A stretch of 64,000 nucleotides of DNA. Source: Achromobacter aegrifaciens. Its GTDB lineage: Bacteria > Pseudomonadota > Gammaproteobacteria > Burkholderiales > Burkholderiaceae_B. Position 1 is the first letter of the stretch. Every line of letters starts with the position of its first letter. Of the stretch, positions 10,076-19,487 are shown one piece after another. The stretch lies in contig NZ_CADIJY010000019.1 of NCBI RefSeq assembly GCF_902859735.1, positions 1 through 64,000 on the forward strand, in the 5' to 3' direction. The notes under the pieces were generated by a model. The model was not told the origin of the DNA. It saw only the letters and a program-made list of their open reading frames with translations, and made no database searches. Made by a program: the position numbers and the translations under genes.

Positions 10076-12034
10076 ATGTCCATACTTCGACAGCTATTGC
10101 TCAGCGTTACCCTCGCCATCGGCGTCATCCTGCTGGGCACGCTCGCGCTCAGCGTGAATTCCGCCCGGGAGTACCTGTCCGGCCAACTGCAAGTGCAGAG
10201 CACAGACGCTGCCGTGTCGCTGGCGCTGTCGCTGTCGCAGCCCGCGAACAACGACCCGGTCGTGCAAGAGCTGCTGGTGTCGGCGCTGTACGACGGCGGG
10301 CATTTCTCGCTGGTGCGCTTGAGCGATCCTGAAGGCAAGGTCCTGATCGAACGGAAATCCACGGCCACCGCGGCGTCGGTCCCCGCCTGGTTTCAGGCGC
10401 TGGCGCCCTTGACGACGCAATCGGCCAGCCATGCCGTCAGCGACGGCTGGCGCCAGATCGGCGAGGTCACGCTGATCGCCAACGACGCCTATGCCTGGGA
10501 AGCCCTGTGGCGCAGCAGCCTCAAGATGATCGCCCTGGTGGTGGGCGCCGGCATCTTGTGGGCCGTGTTCGCCTTCATGCTGGTGGGCTGGATCAAGAAC
10601 CGCCTGTTGCGTGAGATCAGCGACCACGTGCGCAGCATCGGCCAGGAATCCCCGACGGAACAGGTCGAGGCCCGCGTGCCTGAATTGTCCGGGGTGGTGC
10701 AGGCGTTGAACCAGACCCGCGAACGCATCCACGCCAGCGTCGAAGAACAGAACGCCAAGATCGAATCGCTGGAACTGGAACTGAACCAGGACCCGGTCAC
10801 GGGCCTGCCCAACCGCAAGTACTTCGTCAACGAGTTCCGCCGCGCGCTGGAGGCCCCTGCCCTCACGACCGGCCGTGGCATCGACGGCGGCCACGTCCTG
10901 GTGTTCCGCCAGCGCGACCTGGCGGACCTGAATCGCCATATGCCGCGCGAGTTCATCGACCAATGGCTGCGCACGGCCTGCGAACGCATCCGCGGCACGC
11001 TCAAGAGCATGCATGTGGCATCGCCCCTGCTGGCCCGTCTGAACGGCTCGGATTTCGCCTTGCTGCTGCCCGGCTGCGCGGCGCCGCAGGCCATGATGGT
11101 GGCCGAGCAGGTACGCGCCGACCTGCACGCGTCCCGCATCCCCGTGGGTGAAGGACATCTGTGCCGCTGGGCGCAGGCCATGACCGACTATGGCCACGGC
11201 AGCCAGGCCGGGCCGGTGCTTGCCCGCCTGGACTTCGGCTTGATGCGGGCGGAAAGCGCCGGCAACGACCATGTCGTGATCGCTGGCGCGACCGACATGC
11301 AGTCGCCTTCGGAATCGGGCGAACGCGCCTGGAAGGACGCGATCCAATCCGCTTTGGAAGAGCACCGCTTCGAGCTGGCCACGGAAGCCCTGCAAGCCAC
11401 CGACGGCAGCACCGTCCGTACCGAAGCGATGCTGATGCTGCGAACCGCGGCCGACCAGGTGCCGATACCCGCCACGCTGTTCATCCCGCCGGCCGTGCGT
11501 CTGGATCTGGTGGCCGATTGCGACCTGGAGGCCGTGAGCCTGGGACTGGACTGGCTGGCCGCCAACCCTGGCGAATTGGCTGTTCGGGTGGCTCTGCCCT
11601 CGTTGCGGGGCCAGAAGTTCTTCCGCCAATTGGCGCTGCTGCTGACCGAACACCGGTCTCTGGCGCGGCGCCTGTACCTGGAAATCGATGCGCACGGCCT
11701 GGTGGAATGCCACGAGCAGATCGCCACGCTGGCCCGCGTCGCCTCGGAGTTCGGCACGCATATCGGCGTGCGCCGCCTGGCTCAGCAGTTCGGCGCCGTT
11801 GCGCAACTGCACACCCTGCCCTTGTCGTACGTGAAACTGGGCGGCGGCTTCGTCGGCGGCATGTCCCAAAGCCCCGGCAGCCAGCAGTTGACGGCATCGG
11901 TGCTGGAAACCGCGCGCGGCCTGAAGATAGCGGTCTATGCAGAAGATGTGCCGGATGCCGAAACCCAACGCATCCTGGCCAGGCTGGGCATCGCCGTCAT
12001 GCGCGGCCCCGGCGTCAAGACAGCCGCGGCATAA
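10076..12034 (+). CDS. lapD: LapD, inner-membrane c-di-GMP receptor controlling LapG
   Basis: 652 aa from the ATG at 10076; an ATG at 10058 overlapping the lapG stop would add six residues. I prefer 10076 because MSILRQLLL resembles the N-terminus of known LapD and puts the Trp of the GWxQ loop (GWRQ, 10445-10456) at residue 125, the position of the LapG-binding Trp in P. fluorescens LapD. Order: TM1, periplasmic output domain, TM2 (about residues 148-168), HAMP, degenerate GGDEF (NGSDF) and degenerate EAL (TEAML). It should therefore bind c-di-GMP without making or degrading it, and pass the signal across the membrane to sequester LapG. A paralogue lies at 15958. Confidence 0.92.
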   Translation: MSILRQLLLSVTLAIGVILLGTLALSVNSAREYLSGQLQVQSTDAAVSLALSLSQPANNDPVVQELLVSALYDGGHFSLVRLSDPEGKVLIERKSTATAASVPAWFQALAPLTTQSASHAVSDGWRQIGEVTLIANDAYAWEALWRSSLKMIALVVGAGILWAVFAFMLVGWIKNRLLREISDHVRSIGQESPTEQVEARVPELSGVVQALNQTRERIHASVEEQNAKIESLELELNQDPVTGLPNRKYFVNEFRRALEAPALTTGRGIDGGHVLVFRQRDLADLNRHMPREFIDQWLRTACERIRGTLKSMHVASPLLARLNGSDFALLLPGCAAPQAMMVAEQVRADLHASRIPVGEGHLCRWAQAMTDYGHGSQAGPVLARLDFGLMRAESAGNDHVVIAGATDMQSPSESGERAWKDAIQSALEEHRFELATEALQATDGSTVRTEAMLMLRTAADQVPIPATLFIPPAVRLDLVADCDLEAVSLGLDWLAANPGELAVRVALPSLRGQKFFRQLALLLTEHRSLARRLYLEIDAHGLVECHEQIATLARVASEFGTHIGVRRLAQQFGAVAQLHTLPLSYVKLGGGFVGGMSQSPGSQQLTASVLETARGLKIAVYAEDVPDAETQRILARLGIAVMRGPGVKTAAA

Positions 12035-12047
12035 GACAGCGGATCGA

Positions 12048-12072
12048 GGCGGCCGTAATAGTCACGGCCGCC
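12048..12072. terminator. Hairpin between convergent lapD and the M48 protease gene
   Basis: A perfect 9-bp stem (12048-12056 with 12064-12072) and 7-nt loop fill the 47-bp gap between the two convergent stop codons. There are no T tracts, so the site is identified by position and symmetry only. Confidence 0.45.
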
Positions 12073-12081
12073 GCTAGAGCC

Positions 12082-12921
12082 TCAGCGGGAGGCTTTGCCC
12101 TTGGACTGTTCGTACAGCGGCAGCACCTGCTGGGCTGCGGCCTGCAGATCGCTGATGCGCGATGCGGCGGACGGGTGAGTCGACAGGATCTCGGGCGGTG
12201 CGCTGCCCTGGTCGGCCGCGCCCATTTTCTGCCACAGCGTCACGGCGGCGCGCGGATCGAATCCCGCCCTGGCCGCAAGCTCCACGCCCATGCGGTCGGC
12301 TTCGGTTTCATGCGTGCGGCTATTGGGCAGCGTGAACATGACGCTGGTGAACTGTCCGCCCAAGTCGGACGCCGCGGAAGAACCCGTGGCGATCGCCAGC
12401 ACCGACAGCCCCAGATTGGTCGCCATCTGCTGGGACACACGTTCGCGCGCATGCTCCCGCAAGGCGTGCGAAATCTCGTGGCCCAGCACCGCCGCCAGCT
12501 CATCGTCCGTGGGCTTGATCTTGCCAAGCAGGCCCGTGTAGACAGCGATCTTGCCGCCCGGCATGCACCAGGCATTGATCTCGTTGCTGGACAGCACATG
12601 CACTTCCCATTTCCAGCTGGCGGCGTCAGGCCGGAAGACTCCTGCCTGCGCGATCAGCCGCTGGGAAATGGTGCGGACCCGCGCCACCTGTTGCGGGTCG
12701 CGGTCCAGCAGGCCCTTGGCCTGCGCCTGCTTGAGTATGTCGGCGTACTGCTGGGTCGCTTCCTGTTCCAGCGCCTGCGAAGGCACCATGCTGGACATGT
12801 ACTGGGTCCGGTTGACGCCAATGGCGCCCGACTGCGTGGTATTCATGCCCGTGCAGCCCGCCAGGGCTGCCAGCGCGAGCGCTGCACCCGCGTTGCGCAG
12901 CAGAAGACGTTTCCGGTTCAT
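12082..12921 (-). CDS. M48-family zinc metallopeptidase, lipoprotein
   Basis: 279 aa. The start at 12921 is set by a perfect AGGAGG eight nt upstream. The N-terminus is a lipoprotein signal with lipobox LAGC (Cys about residue 22), so the protein is lipid-anchored in the envelope. The zinc motif HEISH sits in VLGHEISHALREH, and the third ligand is the Glu of HETEADRMG, as in M48 peptidases such as LoiP and BepA-like proteins that degrade misfolded outer-membrane proteins. It follows aroC by 37 bp on the same strand and is probably co-transcribed. The substrate is not known from sequence. Confidence 0.9.
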   Translation of the reverse strand: MNRKRLLLRNAGAALALAALAGCTGMNTTQSGAIGVNRTQYMSSMVPSQALEQEATQQYADILKQAQAKGLLDRDPQQVARVRTISQRLIAQAGVFRPDAASWKWEVHVLSSNEINAWCMPGGKIAVYTGLLGKIKPTDDELAAVLGHEISHALREHARERVSQQMATNLGLSVLAIATGSSAASDLGGQFTSVMFTLPNSRTHETEADRMGVELAARAGFDPRAAVTLWQKMGAADQGSAPPEILSTHPSAASRISDLQAAAQQVLPLYEQSKGKASR

Positions 12922-12958
12922 GGCAGACCTCCTAGGCAATTCGAAGAGCAACAGCGTA

Positions 12959-14029
12959 TCAGACTACCGGATCGCCACACTGGCCACGGTGGCGCAAGGC
13001 GTGGTCGATCAAGACCAGCGCCAGCATCGCCTCAGCGATGGGCGTGGCGCGGATGCCGACGCAAGGGTCATGGCGACCCAGCGTCTGCACCATGACCGGG
13101 TCATTGGCGCGATTCACGGAGCGGCGCTCGACGCGGATACTGGAGGTAGGCTTGATGGCCAGCGAAACGGTGACTGGCTGACCAGTGGAAATGCCGCCCA
13201 GCACCCCTCCCGCGTTATTGGTCAGGAAACCGTCCGGAGTGATTTCGTCGCCGTGCTCCGAGCCGCGCTGAGCGATGCTGTCAAAGCCCGCGCCGATCGA
13301 CACGCCCTTCACGGCATTCAAGCCCATCATGACGTGCGCGATGTCGGCGTCCAGCCGGTCATAGATCGGTTCGCCCCAGCCCGCGGGCAGGTTCTCGGCC
13401 ACGACCTCGATCCGGGCGCCGACGGAGTCGCCGTCGCGGCGCAACTGGTCCATGTAGGCCTCCAGTTCGGGCACGACTGCGGCATTGGGCGCATAGAACG
13501 GATTATTGGGAACCTCTTCCCAGGAATCGAAGGGGATTGCAATGGGCCCCAACTGGCTCATGTAGCCGCGCACCTTGACGCCGTATTGCTCCGCCAGCCA
13601 TTTCTTGGCGATGGCGCCTGCCGCGACGGTCGGCGCCGTCAGGCGCGCCGAAGAACGGCCGCCCCCGCGCGGATCGCGCACGCCGAACTTGCGCCAATAG
13701 GCATAGTCGGCATGGCCCGGTCGAAACGTGTCGGCGATGTTGGAGTAGTCCTTGCTGCGCGCGTCTGTGTTGCGGATCAGCAGGCCGATGGGCGTACCCG
13801 TGGTCACTCCCTCGTATACGCCCGACAGGATTTCCACCTGGTCGGCTTCCTGGCGCTGCGTAACATGGCGCGACGTGCCGGGACGGCGACGGTCCAGTTC
13901 GAGCTGGATGTCGGAGGCATCCAGCGACAGCCCCGGAGGACAGCCGTCCACGACGCAACCGATGGCTGGCCCGTGGGATTCGCCGAAATTGGTGACGGTA
14001 AAGAGGGTACCTAGGGTATTGCCGGGCAT
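12959..14029 (-). CDS. aroC: Chorismate synthase
   Basis: 356 aa, normal length. It converts 5-enolpyruvylshikimate-3-phosphate to chorismate using reduced FMN, the last common step of aromatic amino acid synthesis. Family signatures are visible: N-terminal [18 protein letters not shown], the central [19 protein letters not shown] region and C-terminal [17 protein letters not shown]. It lies between an EAL-domain gene (36 bp upstream) and the M48 lipoprotein gene (37 bp downstream), all on the minus strand. Confidence 0.97.
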   Translation of the reverse strand: MPGNTLGTLFTVTNFGESHGPAIGCVVDGCPPGLSLDASDIQLELDRRRPGTSRHVTQRQEADQVEILSGVYEGVTTGTPIGLLIRNTDARSKDYSNIADTFRPGHADYAYWRKFGVRDPRGGGRSSARLTAPTVAAGAIAKKWLAEQYGVKVRGYMSQLGPIAIPFDSWEEVPNNPFYAPNAAVVPELEAYMDQLRRDGDSVGARIEVVAENLPAGWGEPIYDRLDADIAHVMMGLNAVKGVSIGAGFDSIAQRGSEHGDEITPDGFLTNNAGGVLGGISTGQPVTVSLAIKPTSSIRVERRSVNRANDPVMVQTLGRHDPCVGIRATPIAEAMLALVLIDHALRHRGQCGDPVV

Positions 14030-14065
14030 AGGGAGTCAACAGGTGGGGTTTACAAGCAACCCCGA

Positions 14066-15511
14066 TTATGACACCGCCGAGGCCAAAGCCTGGATTTCGG
14101 AGGCCGGTGCGGGACGTCCCAACAGGAAACCCTGCATGACCCGGCATCCCAGCGACTTCAGGATTTCACGCTGGCCCTCGGTTTCGACGCCCTCGGCCAC
14201 CACCGGCAGATGCATCGCCTGGCACAGGCCGAACAGCGCCGAGACCACCTCGCGGCTGCCGGCGTCGGATTCCAGCGCTGAGATGAAGCTGCGGTCGATC
14301 TTGACCCAATCGATCGGCAGGCAGCGCAGGTGGTTCAGGCTGGAATAGCCGCAGCCGAAGTCGTCCAGCGCCACACCGATGCCCATCGCCCGCAACGTGT
14401 TCAGGATCTTCACGTGCCGTTCGTAGTGCAGGATGAAGAGAGATTCCGTGATTTCCAGCACCAGCTTGCGCGGGGCAAGGTTTGCGGCCGCAAGCGCATT
14501 CGACACGAGTTCGACCAGGCCATCCTCGTTCATCTGCTTGACTGACAGGTTCACATGCACGCGCCAGGTCGCCGGCCATAACGCAGCCTGGGTACATGCC
14601 CGCTCCAATATCCAGGCCCCCAGCGGCACGATCAGGCCGCTGCGCTCGGCCAATTCGATGGTCACCGCGGGCGAGACGCTGCCGAGCACGGGGTGATGCC
14701 AGCGCAGCAGCGCCTCGCAGCCCTGCACCATGCCGGTGCCGCTGTCACAGACCGGCTGGTAATACAGTTCGAACTGATCCATGTCCGGCGTGGTCAGCGC
14801 CAGCCGCAGGTCGTTCTCCAGCCCCTGCTGGTCGCGCTGACGCGCCAGCATGCGGAAATCGAACAGGTTCCAGCCCGGCCCGCCGCGCTCCTTCAGCGGC
14901 AGCAAGGCGACCTGCACGCAGCGCTGCAGTTCTTCCACGCTGCGGCCATGCTCGGGATACAGGGCAGCGCCGACGCGGAACATCGCCATCAGGGGACGCC
15001 CGCCGAGTTCGTAAGGCACGCTCAGGGCCTCCAGCAGCTTGGCCGACACCTGAGCGGCTCCGGCCTCATCCACGTCGGGTGCGCAGACCGTGAACGCATC
15101 CGCCCCCGAACGCGCCACCATGCCGCCCATGGACCGGCAGATCAGGCCCAGGCGATTGGCCACCTGCACCAGCAGAGCCTGGTCTTCGCCGGCGCGCAAC
15201 ATGGCGCTGATCTCGGCGTATTGCTCGAAGCTCACCAGAAAGAAAGCGCCGCGGCGCGAACGGCCCTCGGCATCGTTGAGCCAGGCACGGGCGCGCCGGT
15301 GCAATTCCTGCTGATTCAGGACCCCGGTCAGTTCATCGCGCGTCAGGCGTTGACGCAGCAGGCGTTCCCTGCGTACGAAGACCCAGCATATCGCTACAAG
15401 TGCGCCCGCAAGCGTCAGGCACAGTGCGAGCAGGTAACTCTCACGCACGAAGCCCCCTATCCATAAGCCCCTGGCGTTGCGGTTCGAAAGGGAACCCAAG
15501 GGCTGTAACAT
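14066..15511 (-). CDS. Membrane-anchored GGDEF-EAL protein, probable c-di-GMP phosphodiesterase
   Basis: 481 aa. One N-terminal TM (about residues 26-45) is followed by a GGDEF domain whose active-site motif is SGADAF, so cyclase activity is unlikely. The EAL domain is intact: EALLRWHHP, EITES, LDDFGCGYSSL, KIDRSFI and AEGVE carry the metal and nucleotide ligands. It should hydrolyse c-di-GMP. Sitting between lapD (10 kb) and a lapD paralogue (16 kb), it is a reasonable local sink opposing adhesin retention, but that link is inferred. The start at 15511 is the longest; a GTG at Val22 (15448) is possible. Confidence 0.85.
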   Translation of the reverse strand: MLQPLGSLSNRNARGLWIGGFVRESYLLALCLTLAGALVAICWVFVRRERLLRQRLTRDELTGVLNQQELHRRARAWLNDAEGRSRRGAFFLVSFEQYAEISAMLRAGEDQALLVQVANRLGLICRSMGGMVARSGADAFTVCAPDVDEAGAAQVSAKLLEALSVPYELGGRPLMAMFRVGAALYPEHGRSVEELQRCVQVALLPLKERGGPGWNLFDFRMLARQRDQQGLENDLRLALTTPDMDQFELYYQPVCDSGTGMVQGCEALLRWHHPVLGSVSPAVTIELAERSGLIVPLGAWILERACTQAALWPATWRVHVNLSVKQMNEDGLVELVSNALAAANLAPRKLVLEITESLFILHYERHVKILNTLRAMGIGVALDDFGCGYSSLNHLRCLPIDWVKIDRSFISALESDAGSREVVSALFGLCQAMHLPVVAEGVETEGQREILKSLGCRVMQGFLLGRPAPASEIQALASAVS

Positions 15512-15618
15512 TTTTTAAAATATGCATTATTTTCGCAAAAAACGCCACACTTCAGAGGCAACGCACCTCTTTTCCCTGTATTCCTACGGTTACTTTGGTT
15601 GCTCACGGAGGGTTTGGG

Positions 15619-15723
15619 ATGAGCCACGACAGACTGGCGCCGGCCCTTGCGCCATGCTCGCCTACTACTTACGACAGCTACACCCGAAAAATTAATACAC
15701 CGTGTCTCGATAGTTGTCATTGA
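15619..15723 (+). CDS. Possible 34-aa small protein, unrecognised
   Basis: An ATG preceded by GGAGGG at a spacing of seven opens a 34-codon frame, encoding a short hydrophilic peptide with three Cys (PCS, TPC and SCH) and no membrane segment. It lies in the AT-rich gap ahead of the lapD paralogue. The only evidence is the strong Shine-Dalgarno sequence; it could be a leader peptide, a small regulator or chance. Confidence 0.3.
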   Translation: MSHDRLAPALAPCSPTTYDSYTRKINTPCLDSCH

Positions 15724-15748
15724 AAATCAGACAGCTTCGAAATAATTG
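15720..15748 (+). promoter_or_regulatory. Candidate sigma-70 promoter for the lapD paralogue
   Basis: TTGAAA at 15720-15725 and TAATTG at 15743-15748 are separated by exactly 17 nt in AT-rich DNA. It would give a leader of about 200 nt before the ATG at 15958. Confidence 0.35.
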
Positions 15749-15957
15749 CACAGCTTGGCGTCTTACGGCGTGAATTTAGTAATATTCGGCACGTTCTGTG
15801 ACATGTAGAATTGCTGTACCACTGATGTATTAGTGACTCGTATCACACCCGTATCCCGGCCCTCCAGCCCTGATCTCGATCCGACGCCATTCCATCCGGA
15901 CACCTGGCAGTCCTCAGTGCAGGCCACGCAACGGCCAGGAAGGGAACCTCCAAATAC

Positions 15958-17931
15958 ATGTCCACATTCCGCCGGCTACTTTTCTTCACCGCCCTCCTGA
16001 TCGGCCTCGTTCTGCTCGGCGCACAGACGGTGGGAATGCTGGCCGCGCACCGCTATCTGAGCGCGGAGTTGGCGCGGCAAAGCGACGACGGCGCTAATGC
16101 GCTGGCCTGGGCCTTGTCGCATGCGGCCGCCGCCCCCGAAGAACGGACTGCGCTGGTGGATGACATGTTTGCAGGAGGGGAATATGCGCTGGTGCGCATC
16201 GCGGACGACAATGGGGCGCCTGTCGTCGAACGGCAAACGCCGCAAGCCGACCCACAAACCAGAGAGCACGATTGGCGCGATGCCTGGCTGAACATGGCCG
16301 CACCCGCCGTATCGCGGCCTTACGCTGCGCCAGACGGCAGTTCGCAAGGCGTCGTGACCGTGCAAGCAGATTCGCGGACTGCTCGCGATACGCTATGGCA
16401 AGGCGGCGTGCGGGTCCTGGGACTGGTGCTGGCCGCGGGCCTGCTGTGGGCCCTGTTCTGCGTGAATCTGGCGCGGCGAATAGAAGCGCGCATCTCGCGC
16501 GACGTCCGTGAACGCGAGCGCGCGCTCGCGCCTGGCGACCGCAAGACATCGAATGGCGCCAGCGAACTGGCGGGCGTCGACCAGGCGCTGGTGGACGCGC
16601 AACGCCTGGTCGCCGCCACGGTCCAGGAACAGAATGCTCGGATCGAATCGCTACAGAGCGAGATCTACAGGGATCCCGTCACCCGGCTGCACAACCGCAA
16701 GTATTTTGTCGACCAATTCAGATTGGCGCTGGCGGACAAGGACCCTGATGCGGGCGGCCATCTGCTGATGTTTCGTCAACGCGATTTGGCGCAGATCAAC
16801 CGGCACCTCTCGCGCGCGTTCACGGACCAGTGGCTGCGCTCGTCTTCGGACCGGCTGCGCAAGCTGGTCGCTGAATTCGGCGCTCCGGGGGCCATGCTCG
16901 CGCGCATCAGCGGTTCGGATTTTGCGCTGCTGCTGCCCCGCGCCTCGGCGCCTCAGGCCAGCCTGCTGGCCGAGCGGGTGCGGCGCGAACTGCGCTCGCT
17001 GCGCGTGCCCATGGACAAGCATGAATCCTGCCGCTGGGCCCTGGCGATGGCCACCTACGCGCCAGGAGACAGCATGAGCGACATCCTGGCACGACTGGAT
17101 CACGCGCTGATGTGCGCCGAAAGCGCCGACGACGACCAGATAGCCTCGGCCAGCCGCGCGCCGGACAGCACGCACATCGGCGAATACAGCTGGCATGACG
17201 CTCTGGTCACGGCGCTCGAACAACACAGGTTCTCGTTGTCCGTGCAGCCTCTGCACGATCTTTCCGGCGGCCTGCTGCACCAGGAAGCCAGCCTGACCCT
17301 GCACGACACCAGCGGCGCCGACCCCGTTCCGGCTTCGATCTTCATGCCTCCCGCCGTCCGCCTCGGCCTGTCCGCCGAATGCGACATACAAGCCATCCGC
17401 CTGGGGCTGGACTGGCTGTACGCACGCCCCGGCGCGCTGGCAGTACCGATTTCGCTGGCTTCGATCGCCCAACCGTCGTTCCAGTCCAGGCTTCAACGCA
17501 TGCTGGCCGACCGCCCCGCCCTGAGCGCGCGCCTGATCGTGGAAATCGACGCGGCGGCCCTGGCCGCTCAGGGAACCGACCTGCACCCGCTTTGCGACAT
17601 CGTCGTGGCCGCGGGCGCCCGCGTCGGTGTAAGCCGACTGTCGTACCAGTTCGGCGCCATCGAGCACCTGCACGAATTCCCCTTGTCCTATCTGAAGCTG
17701 TGCGGCGGCTTCATCGCCGGCCTGCTCCACAGTCCGGGCAGCCAGCACCTCGCCGCCACGGTGGTGGCCACCGCGGCCGCGCTGAATATCGCGGTCTACG
17801 CCGAGGACGTGCCAGACATTGCCACGCAAAACGTCCTGGCGGGCCTGGGCGTCCATGCCATGCGCGGGCCTGTCGTAAACTCCGCCCAGACGCACGACAT
17901 CGCACCTGATCATCCATGGGTTTCCAGTTGA
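15958..17931 (+). CDS. LapD-like degenerate GGDEF-EAL receptor (second copy)
   Basis: 657 aa with the same layout as lapD: MSTFRRLLF start and TM1, a periplasmic domain, TM2 (about residues 150-170), HAMP-like linker, GGDEF relic (SGSDF) and EAL relic (HQEASLTL). Segments such as DPVTxLxNRKYFV, FRQRDLA and IAVYAEDVPD match lapD closely, so it is a paralogue and probably a c-di-GMP receptor without enzyme activity. The GWxQ loop that contacts LapG reads GSSQ (16336-16347, Ser128), so LapG binding is doubtful. Its 3' end overlaps the longest start of the sensor kinase gene by 16 nt, suggesting coupled expression and a different partner. Confidence 0.82.
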   Translation: MSTFRRLLFFTALLIGLVLLGAQTVGMLAAHRYLSAELARQSDDGANALAWALSHAAAAPEERTALVDDMFAGGEYALVRIADDNGAPVVERQTPQADPQTREHDWRDAWLNMAAPAVSRPYAAPDGSSQGVVTVQADSRTARDTLWQGGVRVLGLVLAAGLLWALFCVNLARRIEARISRDVRERERALAPGDRKTSNGASELAGVDQALVDAQRLVAATVQEQNARIESLQSEIYRDPVTRLHNRKYFVDQFRLALADKDPDAGGHLLMFRQRDLAQINRHLSRAFTDQWLRSSSDRLRKLVAEFGAPGAMLARISGSDFALLLPRASAPQASLLAERVRRELRSLRVPMDKHESCRWALAMATYAPGDSMSDILARLDHALMCAESADDDQIASASRAPDSTHIGEYSWHDALVTALEQHRFSLSVQPLHDLSGGLLHQEASLTLHDTSGADPVPASIFMPPAVRLGLSAECDIQAIRLGLDWLYARPGALAVPISLASIAQPSFQSRLQRMLADRPALSARLIVEIDAAALAAQGTDLHPLCDIVVAAGARVGVSRLSYQFGAIEHLHEFPLSYLKLCGGFIAGLLHSPGSQHLAATVVATAAALNIAVYAEDVPDIATQNVLAGLGVHAMRGPVVNSAQTHDIAPDHPWVSS

Positions 17932-19472
17932 CGGAAGGCATGCTGCTTCGCATCTGTTGGCTTTTTCGCGCCCGCTGGCCTTCCCGCCTGCGGCGCACCG
18001 GTAACGCCTCCGCGGTTCGGCAAGCCATGCTGCCTCGCGTGGGGATGCTGCTATGCGCCTTGCTCGGCCCCGACGCGGCGCTGGCCTACGGCGTAGGCGT
18101 TTCACACGAAGACCTGCATCTGGGCCTGACAGCCGGCGTCGCCACGGCCTGTGGCGTGGCCTGCGCAGTCGCATGGGCGGCCACCCGCAATGCCATTTTC
18201 GGCGCGGGGCTGGCCTTCATGTTGATCGAAGGGGTTTTCCGCTCCATGCCCACGCTGTTGCCGGCGGCGGCGCTGCAAGCCGGCTCCTATGCCGCCCTGC
18301 TGGCGCTCACGGCGCCCATCCTCAAAGAAGCATCCGCCGACAAACTGGCGACGGCCTGCCGCTGGGCCAGCCTGGCCTTGACGCTGGTAGCGGTACTGGC
18401 GCTGATCGTCGCATACGCCCCGGGCAACGGCGTCGTGTCCGCCGCCATCGCCGGGGCCTGCGCCATCGCCAGTCTGCCGCTGGCCACCTGGTTCATGGTC
18501 CGCGCCGCCAGTCCGTCGCCAGCGCGAGCGGCCGCGCTGGCCTTGGCCGGCGCCTATGGCATCTCGGCCTGGCTGCTGGGACAGGACGCCTGGCTGCCCC
18601 AGGCCGCGGCAGGAACGATCGCCGAATTGGCGCGACTGCTGCTGGTGTCTAGCGCCTTGATCCTGCTGGCGATCCATCAGCACGGCCACCCGCAACTGGG
18701 GTCGAAACGCGCAGGCCACGAGCACGCCGACGCGGAACACCTTGCCCAAGGCGAACTGCGGCTGGCAGAACTGGCCGGCGCGCTGGATACGCAGCGCCAG
18801 ATGAACGCACTGATCTCGCACGAACTGCGCGCACCGCTGGCCACCGTCAGCGCGGCAGCCCAATCCCTGGACATGATACTTGCCGAGAGCGGCGAGGCCG
18901 TGGACAACCGTCTGGCGCGCATTCATCGGTCGGTCGCCCGGATGACCGAACTCATGGATCAGTTGCTGAACCAGGACAGGCTGGGCGAACAGGCCTGGAT
19001 GCCGCGCGGCGAACAAACGGACATGGCGGATCTGGTGCTCGATGTCGTCACCGCCATGCAGCCCGATACGGCGCATGCGCTGATGGTGCAAGCCAGCCCC
19101 TCCCTGCCGGTCTACTGCGACCGTCCGCTGACCAGCGTGGTGGTACGCAACCTGATCCACAATGCCATCAAGTATTCGCCGGCGAATGAGCCCGTGCGCA
19201 TAGAAACCGGCGAAACCCGGGTGGGCGCCATTCCCATGGCGTGGGTCGCCGTCACCGACCGCGGCCCGGGCATAGGCGTCGAGGAACAGGCCAAAATCTT
19301 CGAACCGCATTTCCGGCGCACAGCGCACCGCGAAACGCAAGGCATGGGTATCGGGCTCTACCTGGCCCGGCGCATCTGCCAGAACCAGGGCGGCACACTG
19401 ACCATGGAAAGCGAAGTAGGCGTAGGCACGCGCTTCGTCGTCACCCTGCCGGCCAGCGCTCCGGCGGCTTGA
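17916..19472 (+). CDS. Sensor histidine kinase with about seven TM segments
   Basis: 518 aa from the longest ATG; later starts (17940, 18029) are possible. The first half is strongly hydrophobic: a signal-like segment near residue 45, then about seven membrane helices up to residue 250, resembling 7TM sensor modules. The kinase core follows: H-box ISHELRAPLA (phospho-accepting His), N-box NLIHNAIKYSP, G1 DRGPGIG and G2 GMGIGLYLA. The upstream lapD-like gene overlaps it, and a response regulator converges on it with only 15 bp between stop codons, so that regulator is the obvious partner. The stimulus is unknown. Confidence 0.88.
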   Translation: MGFQLTEGMLLRICWLFRARWPSRLRRTGNASAVRQAMLPRVGMLLCALLGPDAALAYGVGVSHEDLHLGLTAGVATACGVACAVAWAATRNAIFGAGLAFMLIEGVFRSMPTLLPAAALQAGSYAALLALTAPILKEASADKLATACRWASLALTLVAVLALIVAYAPGNGVVSAAIAGACAIASLPLATWFMVRAASPSPARAAALALAGAYGISAWLLGQDAWLPQAAAGTIAELARLLLVSSALILLAIHQHGHPQLGSKRAGHEHADAEHLAQGELRLAELAGALDTQRQMNALISHELRAPLATVSAAAQSLDMILAESGEAVDNRLARIHRSVARMTELMDQLLNQDRLGEQAWMPRGEQTDMADLVLDVVTAMQPDTAHALMVQASPSLPVYCDRPLTSVVVRNLIHNAIKYSPANEPVRIETGETRVGAIPMAWVAVTDRGPGIGVEEQAKIFEPHFRRTAHRETQGMGIGLYLARRICQNQGGTLTMESEVGVGTRFVVTLPASAPAA

Positions 19473-19487
19473 CCGCCTCTGGCGGGT

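Larger units (their letters stand above)
15512..15957. other. AT-rich intergenic region between the EAL gene and the lapD paralogue
   Basis: 446 bp, clearly lower in GC than its surroundings. It must hold the promoters of both divergent genes. It contains one short frame with a good ribosome site (15619-15723) and a plausible sigma-70 promoter at 15720-15748. I looked for a c-di-GMP riboswitch (GEMM consensus) and saw none. No tRNA or repeat was recognised. Confidence 0.6.

Noticed and set aside
11161-13095. Plus-strand open frame running across the 3' part of lapD into the M48 protease gene
   Set aside because: It crosses two well-supported genes in other frames and gives no recognisable protein.
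15512-15957. c-di-GMP (GEMM) riboswitch ahead of the lapD paralogue
   Set aside because: I looked for the conserved core and tetraloop receptor pattern and did not find them.
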